Assembly (NCBI GenBank): GCA_036654795.1
Contig: JAVVRI010000128.1
Location: 1-8,222, forward strand
DNA length: 8,222 bases
Reading direction: 5' to 3'
DNA from: JAVVRI01 sp036654795
Lineage (GTDB): Bacteria; Bacteroidota; Bacteroidia; Bacteroidales; Tannerellaceae
In this document: piece after piece, positions 1 to 6,633 of the stretch
How positions within the stretch are numbered: position 1 is the first letter of the stretch
Layout: the number at the start of each line of letters is the position of its first letter
The notes under the pieces: generated by a model
The model's database searches: none
What the model was told of the DNA's origin: nothing
Seen by the model: only the letters and a program-made list of their open reading frames with translations
Made by a program: the position numbers and the translations under genes

Positions 1-34
1 TTTTTTATTTTCCCCCCCGTTTATTCCCAACCAA

Positions 35-54
35 TTAAAAAACTTTTTTTTTAA
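35..54. repeat. A/T palindrome (A6/T9 tract)
   Basis: The arm TTAAAAAA (35-42) pairs with TTTTTTAA (47-54) across a 4-nt loop. All pairs are A-T, so an RNA hairpin would be weak. It could be part of the terminator of a gene left of the window, a bent-DNA upstream element, or simple low-complexity sequence. I cannot tell these apart. Confidence 0.3.
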
Positions 55-77
55 AAATTCTAATATAAAAACAAACC

Positions 78-100
78 GACTACGTGTGTAGCACGTGGCC
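78..100. promoter_or_regulatory. Imperfect dyad around two ACGTG copies, possible operator or leader hairpin
   Basis: CTACGTG (80-86) and CACGTGG (92-98) form an inverted repeat with six of seven matches and a 5-nt spacer TGTAG. In RNA the mismatch is a U-G wobble, and a G-C pair at 78/100 extends the stem past one mismatch. ACGTG also occurs as a direct repeat at 82-86 and 93-97, an 11-bp step close to one helical turn. A further GTGTGT (84-89) is matched by ACACAC (117-122). No U-run follows, so it is not an intrinsic terminator. It may be a binding site for a dimeric regulator, part of the sigma-dependent promoter region, or a 5' leader structure. Confidence 0.3.
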
Positions 101-128
101 GTTGTATTACTTATAAACACACAATTAG

Positions 129-1133
129 ATGGATTACGAAATTCTACTTAAATATACAAAAAACGCTTGTACAGATACCGAAAAAGAGGAAGTAGACCAC
201 TGGCTGGCATCGCAGGATGCCGAAACGGCCTCTTCTTCTCTATGGCAACTATGGGACAAGTCCGTAACGGCAGCAAATGGAGAGGCGATGGAGGAATCCT
301 TGCAACTCCTACTGCAAAGAATCGAGATATTTGAACAAAAAACAGCCAAAAAGAGACAGTTACATACATTATATATTACGCTCTACCGGATAGCCGGAAT
401 GCTGGTTTTGCCGCTGTTGGCCTCTTGGCTCACTTGGCACTACATGTCACCAGACATCCAACCGGAAATAGTAGTACAGAATATTGAATATAGTACCCAG
501 GTTGGCGAACGCAAGACCATCCTACTAGAGGACAGTACGAAGGTCTATCTAAACTCCGGCTCCATCCTGATCACTCCGGATAAGTTTACAGGTAACAAGC
601 GAAATGTCATACTGTTAGGAGAAGCCTACTTCGAAGTGGCTAAGAACAAAAATAAACCATTCATCGTAACGACCCACTTGATGGACATCGAAGCACTAGG
701 TACGGAATTTTGTATTTCAGCCTTTCACAACGACAACTCCGTACGCACAACCCTTACCGAAGGCTCCGTACGGGTTTCGCCCACGCAAGACGATGCCATC
801 CTTTCTGTCATATTGAAGCCCAACGAACAAGCCTATTATACTCAGGGGATGGATAACATACAGGTAGAGCAAGTGCATACGTCCATCTATACCTCTTGGA
901 TAAACGGGGAGTTTATTTTTGAAGATGCCCCGTTTGCTGAAGTAACCAAACGACTCGAAACGCAATATGGCGTAACCATCCAATACAACAAGAAACAGTT
1001 TACTAAAGACAAAATAAACGCAAAATTCATCTATCACGAATCGCTGGATGACATATTGCGTATGCTGAGTAAGGTCGCTTACTTTCAATACTCACAGAAA
1101 GGAAGTGTCTATTACCTCAGTAAGAAACCATAA
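129..1133 (+). CDS. FecR-like anti-sigma factor (inner membrane, DUF4974 C-terminal domain)
   Basis: A 334-residue regulator of the FecR family, which holds a cognate ECF sigma factor at the inner membrane and releases it when a TonB-dependent transducer reports substrate. Residues 1 to about 75 are the cytoplasmic sigma-binding part and end in a basic stretch (KTAKKRQ, 71-77). One membrane helix spans about 86-105, giving a cytoplasmic N terminus and periplasmic C terminus. The FecR domain covers about 120-216 (GERKTILLEDSTKVYLNSGS, GEAYFEV, then LGTEF at 190-194). A DUF4974-type domain covers about 262-332. Length is normal for the family. The start is secure because an in-frame TAG lies directly before the ATG. 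The SusC gene follows after 36 nt and has the STN domain expected of a FecR partner. The paired sigma gene is not in the window. Gly191-Thr192 matches the site at which some FecR-type proteins, such as FoxR, cleave themselves; cleavage here is inferred. Confidence 0.93.
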   Translation: MDYEILLKYTKNACTDTEKEEVDHWLASQDAETASSSLWQLWDKSVTAANGEAMEESLQLLLQRIEIFEQKTAKKRQLHTLYITLYRIAGMLVLPLLASWLTWHYMSPDIQPEIVVQNIEYSTQVGERKTILLEDSTKVYLNSGSILITPDKFTGNKRNVILLGEAYFEVAKNKNKPFIVTTHLMDIEALGTEFCISAFHNDNSVRTTLTEGSVRVSPTQDDAILSVILKPNEQAYYTQGMDNIQVEQVHTSIYTSWINGEFIFEDAPFAEVTKRLETQYGVTIQYNKKQFTKDKINAKFIYHESLDDILRMLSKVAYFQYSQKGSVYYLSKKP

Positions 1134-1169
1134 ATTATTTCAGTATTAACCTTTCAATCTTTTTTATTT

Positions 1170-4100
1170 ATGAAAAAAATAACTACTTTCTTATTCAGTA
1201 AGATTCCCCTGCTATTGCTGGGGCTACTGATCAGCATTCCCTTTAGCAAGGCGGCTGGCAACTCCATGGAATTCCAGAGTGCCTACGTTTCCATTAAACT
1301 GGCTAATGTTACAATGAAAACGGTTTTCGACCACATTGAGAAGCAAACCGATCTGGTGTTCATTTTCAACTCCTCTGATGCAGACTTCAAACGAAAAGTC
1401 TCAGTAAACGCCGAAGCAAAATCGGTAGAAACTGTACTAGGACAAATCCTAGCCAACAACTTGGACTATAAAGTAGATGGCAAATACATAACCATCTACC
1501 GAAAAGAAGCAGCCTCACTACCCAGAAGTCAAGCAAACCGTAAGATTAAAGGAAAAGTAACTGATGCCATGGGAGCCATCATCGGAGCCAATGTAGTAGA
1601 AAAAGGAGCAACCAACGGTACCATCACAGACATGGACGGAGCCTTCAGCCTCGAAGTACCCGCCGGAGCAAAGATACAGATCTCCTTCATCGGTTACCTA
1701 CCTAAAGAATTCGTAGTGACCGACCAGACCGAATACAACATCGTGTTGGTAGAAGACTCGAAAACACTGGGCGAAGTCGTTGTGGTAGGTTACGGCGTAC
1801 AGAAGAAAGAGAACCTGACCGGTGCCGTTTCGATGGTATCAATGGATAAAGCTCTGGGCAACCGTCCGGTAACTAACATAGCTTCCGCCCTTCAGGGTAC
1901 GATACCGGGACTGGTTGTTTCCAGCAGTGCCATACCGGGAAAGGCTAACACGTTCAATATACGTGGTACGACCTCCATCAATGGCGGTGGTCCGCTTGTG
2001 TTGGTGGACAACGTGCCGGCAGATATCGACATGATCAACCCCGAAGATATTGAATCCGTATCTGTACTCAAGGATGCTGCTTCGGCTGCCATCTACGGTG
2101 CGCGTGGTGCATTCGGTGTAATCCTGATCACGACAAAAAAGGCGAAGAGAAACAGCCGCTTGCAACTAAACTACAACAACAACTTCGGCTTTATCAAAAG
2201 CATCAACCGCCCCGAACAGGCCTCCATTATAGACATTCTGGAGACACACAAGGCTTGGGATAACGATGGCAAATATTACGCCGACAACCAGAACCTCTCT
2301 GACTGGATCGGTTATGTAAAGGATTACGACGCCAATCCGTCCAAATATCCGGCTAACGGGCTCTATATGCCTGAAGGTGAGAACAGATACTACTACCTAA
2401 AGGACAACGACCCGCAAGGTGCTATTCTGGATAACGTCGGCTTCCAACATACGCACAACGTGTCTGCTACCGGTGGTGGTGAGAAGATCACCTACCGTAT
2501 ATCCATGGGATACACAAACAACCAGGGTACGTTGATCACGAATAAAGACAGTTACGATCGTATCAATATGTCATCCTACCTCAGTGCAGACATCACCCCA
2601 TGGTTGAACGAATCGCTTGACATCCGTTACGCCAACGGGAAACGTTCATATGTAGAATCGGACGATGCCATTTACAAGACCTATCTGCCCCGCTTTTATC
2701 CTGCTGGAGAGATTGTCCGCAGTAACGACCTGCAAGGTCCTGCCTATCCTGTCAACACACCGGAAAACTATATCCGCCTAAAAGACCCAACGCGCTACAA
2801 AAACGAGAACCCTCGTATCTTTTCTCGCACCTCCCTTACGCCGTTCAAAGGCTTTGAAGCTATCTTTGAATACACGTTCGATAAGAAAAGTAGCGACAAG
2901 AAGTTATATACCAGTCCGTTCCAGATGACCAACGACCAGATGGGACTACTCTGGTCTGACACACCCTCTACAGGACGTTACCGTAACGACAAAACATCGA
3001 CAGACTATAACGCGATCAACACATATGCCAACTACCAGTTCAACCTAAAGAACAAACATAACTTCAAGGCTATGGTCGGTTACTCGCAGGAATCGCGCAA
3101 CTATGAGTCGCTTTGGGTACAACGCGACGACATGATTAATCCTGGAATGCCCTCCATTAGCGGTGCTACAGGCGACATTCAGACAAAGGATGAATACAAA
3201 CAGTATGCCATCAGAAGCGGATTCTTCCGTGTAAACTATGACTATATGAACCGCTACTTGCTAGAGGTAAACGGACGTTACGACGGATCCTCCAAGTTTC
3301 CGACTGATTCCCGCTTTGGCTTTTTCCCCTCTTTCTCTCTCGGCTGGCAGTTAGGTCAAGAGAAATTCATGGAGTGGAGCCGGTCTTGGCTCGACCAATT
3401 TAAAATACGTGGATCATGGGGACAGGTAGGTAATCAGGCAATTAACGAATATGCCTACAATCCGATTATGACATCCAAACAGGCCTATTGGCTGGTAAAT
3501 GGCAAGAAGCCAATCACGCTGAACGCACCAGGTTTGGTTCGAAGCGACTTTGGTTGGGAAGTAGTGGAAACATTGGACGTGGGGTTCGACTTCTCCGCCT
3601 TCAATAGCCGATTAAACGGTACCTTCGACTGGTATCGCCGCAACACTAAGGGGATGCTGATGCCGGGTGCTGAATTTCCAAGCGTAGTTGGTACAGACGC
3701 TCCTCAGCAAAACGCAGCCGATTTACGTACAAAAGGTTGGGAACTGTCCGTCAGTTGGCGTGATCAGATCGGCGACTGGGGTTATAATGTCGGTTTTAAC
3801 CTATACGATTCACGTTCCGTCATCACGAAGTACGACAACGAAGCCGGTCTGTTCAGAGACCGCAACAGCGAAAGGGATGGTCAAAACGACGAAAAGTCAT
3901 TCAAACGTTACCGTGAAGGTATGACCTTGGGTGAAATTTGGGGATACACCACCGACCGTTACTACACCATCAACGACTTCCAAGAAGGCTGGCAAAACGG
4001 CGTATGGAAGCTAAAAGACGGCGTAACGACTATCAAAGGTAACAACAATATCCGTCCGGGTGACATCATGTTCCAGAACTTACGCGACGACAAAGAAAAC

Positions 4101-4685
4101 GGAAGTATCAATCAGATTGACAATGGGCGCGACAATATCGAAGATCCGGGCGACCGTTCAATCATCGGAAACGAAACACCACGTTATCAATATGGCGTAA
4201 CAGCAGGCGTCAACTATAAAGGGTTCGATCTGTCTATCTTCCTCCAAGGAACAGGTAAACGCGATGCTTGGTTGACCGGAGACCTCCGTTTCCCGCTCTC
4301 CCACGGCTCTTTCGGTACTGTTTACTCGCACCAGTTGGACTACTGGAAACCAATTGACCCTGCAAAAGGTAATTGGAACCCGATTGATCCCAATACTGAG
4401 TTTCCTCGCCTATATGACGAAGGCAAAAATGCCGGTTCAAACAACCGCATCCAAACTAAATACTTAGTAAATGCGGCCTACCTGCGCTTAAAGAACGTAA
4501 CTTTGGGCTATACTATACCGAGCGAACTAATAAAAAAGATAAGCTTGAGTAACATCAAGGTGTTCTTCTCTGCTGAAAACATTTGTACTTGGGATAAGCT
4601 ACCGAAGGGTTATGACCCGGAACGTCTGAGTTGGGGATATCCTTTCTATGCTACTTATTCATTTGGCATCAACGTAACCTTATAA
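1170..4685 (+). CDS. SusC/RagA-type TonB-dependent outer-membrane transporter with STN signalling domain
   Basis: This 1171-residue transporter imports oligosaccharides across the outer membrane with TonB energy, working with the SusD-like lipoprotein encoded next. A signal peptide occupies about 1-28 (MKK, hydrophobic core, cleavage near SKAA). Residues about 39-112 form the secretin/TonB N-terminal (STN) domain, which in transducers contacts a FecR-type anti-sigma factor. A carboxypeptidase-regulatory-like beta domain follows (about 126-195), then the SusC signature GEVVVVGYGVQKK (201-213) and the plug domain (about 214-324, including ALQGTIPG, FNIRGTTS and VLKDAASAAIYGARG). The beta barrel fills about 330-1171 and ends in a strand with terminal Leu (YSFGINVTL). 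Length fits SusC proteins that carry STN. No frameshift or missing block is seen. The STN domain plus the fecR gene 36 nt upstream indicate control by trans-envelope signalling. The substrate is not readable from the sequence; the adjacent sulfatase suggests a sulfated glycan. Confidence 0.96.
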   Translation: MKKITTFLFSKIPLLLLGLLISIPFSKAAGNSMEFQSAYVSIKLANVTMKTVFDHIEKQTDLVFIFNSSDADFKRKVSVNAEAKSVETVLGQILANNLDYKVDGKYITIYRKEAASLPRSQANRKIKGKVTDAMGAIIGANVVEKGATNGTITDMDGAFSLEVPAGAKIQISFIGYLPKEFVVTDQTEYNIVLVEDSKTLGEVVVVGYGVQKKENLTGAVSMVSMDKALGNRPVTNIASALQGTIPGLVVSSSAIPGKANTFNIRGTTSINGGGPLVLVDNVPADIDMINPEDIESVSVLKDAASAAIYGARGAFGVILITTKKAKRNSRLQLNYNNNFGFIKSINRPEQASIIDILETHKAWDNDGKYYADNQNLSDWIGYVKDYDANPSKYPANGLYMPEGENRYYYLKDNDPQGAILDNVGFQHTHNVSATGGGEKITYRISMGYTNNQGTLITNKDSYDRINMSSYLSADITPWLNESLDIRYANGKRSYVESDDAIYKTYLPRFYPAGEIVRSNDLQGPAYPVNTPENYIRLKDPTRYKNENPRIFSRTSLTPFKGFEAIFEYTFDKKSSDKKLYTSPFQMTNDQMGLLWSDTPSTGRYRNDKTSTDYNAINTYANYQFNLKNKHNFKAMVGYSQESRNYESLWVQRDDMINPGMPSISGATGDIQTKDEYKQYAIRSGFFRVNYDYMNRYLLEVNGRYDGSSKFPTDSRFGFFPSFSLGWQLGQEKFMEWSRSWLDQFKIRGSWGQVGNQAINEYAYNPIMTSKQAYWLVNGKKPITLNAPGLVRSDFGWEVVETLDVGFDFSAFNSRLNGTFDWYRRNTKGMLMPGAEFPSVVGTDAPQQNAADLRTKGWELSVSWRDQIGDWGYNVGFNLYDSRSVITKYDNEAGLFRDRNSERDGQNDEKSFKRYREGMTLGEIWGYTTDRYYTINDFQEGWQNGVWKLKDGVTTIKGNNNIRPGDIMFQNLRDDKENGSINQIDNGRDNIEDPGDRSIIGNETPRYQYGVTAGVNYKGFDLSIFLQGTGKRDAWLTGDLRFPLSHGSFGTVYSHQLDYWKPIDPAKGNWNPIDPNTEFPRLYDEGKNAGSNNRIQTKYLVNAAYLRLKNVTLGYTIPSELIKKISLSNIKVFFSAENICTWDKLPKGYDPERLSWGYPFYATYSFGINVTL

Positions 4686-4697
4686 TCGTATCAGAAT

Positions 4698-6605
4698 ATG
4701 AAAAAAATAATTATACTATCTATTGCTGCGACACTCACGTTTGGAGCATGCAACGATGACTTTCTGGAAAAAGCTCCAGTAGAATCACAAACGGAAACCA
4801 CAGCCTTTATGACATACGACAACTTTAAAACGTATGCTTGGTCGCTCTATTCCACATTCGACAACGCCGAGAAAATCAATGGCGTAGATAATAAAGACAA
4901 GTTCATACAGTCAATAATCTCGAACATGGGGCGCTACGAAGGCGATTTCCGTGCCGGCTACTTGTCTATCTACGAAACAACTGAGCCCAACGAGCTCCGC
5001 AACCAGACTGCCACCGTACCGTCCAACGGTGGTGGTTGGGACTTCCGCTACGTACGTATGATCAATTTGATGATCGACAATCTCGACAAGTCAGAAATGA
5101 CTGATGCCGAAAAAGCACACTGGCGTTCGGTAGGCTATTTCTTCCACGAATTCAACTACATGGAGCTGGTATCCCGCTTTGGCGACGTGCCTTGGGTAGA
5201 CAAAGTAATCGGAGAGAAAGATGTAGACATGATCTACGGAGCCCGTACCCCTCGCAAAGAGGTTACGGACAAGATGCTGGAGCGTCTCCAATATGCCGAA
5301 AAGAATATTAAGGTAAACGGTGATGGCCCCAACACCATCAACCGAAACGTAGTGCGTGCCTTGATGTCTCGCTTCTGTCTATTTGAAGGAACATGGCGAA
5401 AATATCATGGCTTAGGCGACGAAAAGAAATTCCTAGACGAAGCAATCCGTGTGTCAAAAGAGTTAATGAATGTCTATCCTACGGTAAACAGTAATTATGA
5501 TGCCTTAATGTGTAGCGACAACTTAGCGACTTACAATGGCATCATCCTCTACAAGGAATATGCCAAAGACATCCTGCTGAACTCAATAGGACATACGGAA
5601 CGTACCTCGTCCGGGAAATACGAAATGCACAAAGCCACAGTGGAAATGTATCTCTGCGCCGATGGTAAGACCATCTCGAACAGCCCGCTCTACCAAGGTG
5701 ACAAATCCATGTACAACGAGTTTCGCAATCGCGACCACCGTCTGCTGTTCCAAGTAGTTCCCCCTTACTTTATGAAGACGGGGTTGAAAATGGACTTCTC
5801 ACCGAACGGTACTAAAAATCAGACAACCTTCAACGGCAAGGACGATCCGGAAGAATACGCCAAACTGCTGGTGCAGCTCTTACCTCAGAACGGAGCAAAA
5901 CGCCTACCGGTATTCAACTGGTCGGGTACAATGAACTGGATGTCTCCCAACGTGAATGGTCCCGGCCAAGCTCCGATGGGTTCTTATAGCGGATACTACA
6001 TGTGGCGTCACTACAACCTATGGGATACAAACAGCAACATGGGGGCAGTCAACACATGCGACAAACCAATCTTTTACATCGAAGAAGTGCTGCTCAATTA
6101 CGCCGAAGCAATGTTCGAAACAGGTCAGTTCTCGCAAGGCGTAGCGGACGAAACGATAAACAAGCTGCGTGTACGTGCCGGTATTGCCAACATGAAAATA
6201 GCCGAAATAAACGAAGCATTTGATCCTAAACGAGACAAAACCGTCGATCCCCTATTGTGGGAAATACGCCGCGAACGCATCACCGAGCTGATGGGGGAAG
6301 GCTTTGGTTTCCAAGATGTACGCCGTTGGAAAAAGGCTGCTTGGTTCATCAACCAAGATCAGATGGGAGTATATATCAAAAAGTCAGACTACACCAATGC
6401 CGCTGGCAAGATTGTTCCTGCTTGGGAGAGCAAGAAGTTAGTAAACCGTGACGGAACCGACGCTTCGAACGAAGGTTACCTAAAACGCTTCAACAACCCG
6501 GTTAAAGAAGGCAAAGGTTGGAAAGATGACTACTACCTCTTCCCAATCCCGCTGAACGACTTATCGCTCAACAAGAATCTGACGCAAAACCCCGGATGGA
6601 ATTAA
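4698..6605 (+). CDS. SusD/RagB-like surface glycan-binding lipoprotein
   Basis: A 635-residue lipoprotein that caps the SusC-like barrel and captures glycan at the cell surface. The short signal peptide ends in a lipobox (FGAC) with the lipidated Cys18. The following residues NDDFLEK are acidic, like the lipoprotein export signal that sends Bacteroides lipoproteins to the outer face. The N-terminal SusD-like part has the alpha-helical repeats typical of the family (for example MINLMIDNLDKSE, 121-133). The C-terminal SusD/RagB part includes VLLNYAEAMFETGQ (464-477), INKLRVRAG (487-495), RRERITELMGEGFGFQDVRRW (524-544) and the ending YLFPIP...LTQNPGWN. Length is at the upper end of the usual range, with no sign of truncation. 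It starts 12 nt after the susC-like stop with no Shine-Dalgarno match, so translation is probably coupled to, or follows closely on, the transporter. The ligand is unknown. Confidence 0.96.
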   Translation: MKKIIILSIAATLTFGACNDDFLEKAPVESQTETTAFMTYDNFKTYAWSLYSTFDNAEKINGVDNKDKFIQSIISNMGRYEGDFRAGYLSIYETTEPNELRNQTATVPSNGGGWDFRYVRMINLMIDNLDKSEMTDAEKAHWRSVGYFFHEFNYMELVSRFGDVPWVDKVIGEKDVDMIYGARTPRKEVTDKMLERLQYAEKNIKVNGDGPNTINRNVVRALMSRFCLFEGTWRKYHGLGDEKKFLDEAIRVSKELMNVYPTVNSNYDALMCSDNLATYNGIILYKEYAKDILLNSIGHTERTSSGKYEMHKATVEMYLCADGKTISNSPLYQGDKSMYNEFRNRDHRLLFQVVPPYFMKTGLKMDFSPNGTKNQTTFNGKDDPEEYAKLLVQLLPQNGAKRLPVFNWSGTMNWMSPNVNGPGQAPMGSYSGYYMWRHYNLWDTNSNMGAVNTCDKPIFYIEEVLLNYAEAMFETGQFSQGVADETINKLRVRAGIANMKIAEINEAFDPKRDKTVDPLLWEIRRERITELMGEGFGFQDVRRWKKAAWFINQDQMGVYIKKSDYTNAAGKIVPAWESKKLVNRDGTDASNEGYLKRFNNPVKEGKGWKDDYYLFPIPLNDLSLNKNLTQNPGWN

Positions 6606-6633
6606 TACCAACCATATATAATCATAAAATAAA

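Larger units (their letters stand above)
1..128 (+). promoter_or_regulatory. Non-coding leader upstream of the FecR-like anti-sigma gene
   Basis: This A/T-rich stretch has no credible coding potential in any frame. It holds a T-rich start, a run of seven C (12-18), an A6/T9 palindrome (35-54), and a G/C-richer dyad (78-100) about 28 nt before the first start codon. No TTTG / TAnnTTTG pair, the pattern of primary-sigma promoters in Bacteroides, is seen. In loci of this kind the space before fecR usually separates it from an ECF sigma gene, and a promoter read by that sigma factor may lie here. That is inference; no -35/-10 pair can be assigned with confidence. The G/A-rich Shine-Dalgarno sequence is absent before the start at 129, as is usual in this phylum. 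Confidence 0.45.

Noticed and set aside
1..128. Possible 3' end of an ECF sigma factor gene at the left edge
   Set aside because: The stretch is A/T-rich, has stops in all + frames and shows no sigma region 4 helix-turn-helix residues, so any sigma gene must end before the window.
717..1088. Open frame of 123 codons on the - strand inside the fecR-like gene
   Set aside because: It lies wholly within a well-supported gene, shows no family motif, and its composition is what the antisense of that gene would give.
1134..1169. Separate promoter for the susC-like gene
   Set aside because: The 36-nt gap has no TTTG / TAnnTTTG pair and is only pyrimidine-rich. A sigma-specific promoter cannot be excluded, but nothing supports one, so co-transcription with fecR is simpler.
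6606..6633. Terminator or internal promoter between the susD-like and sulfatase genes
   Set aside because: The 28-nt spacer is A/T-rich with no inverted repeat and no recognisable promoter pair.
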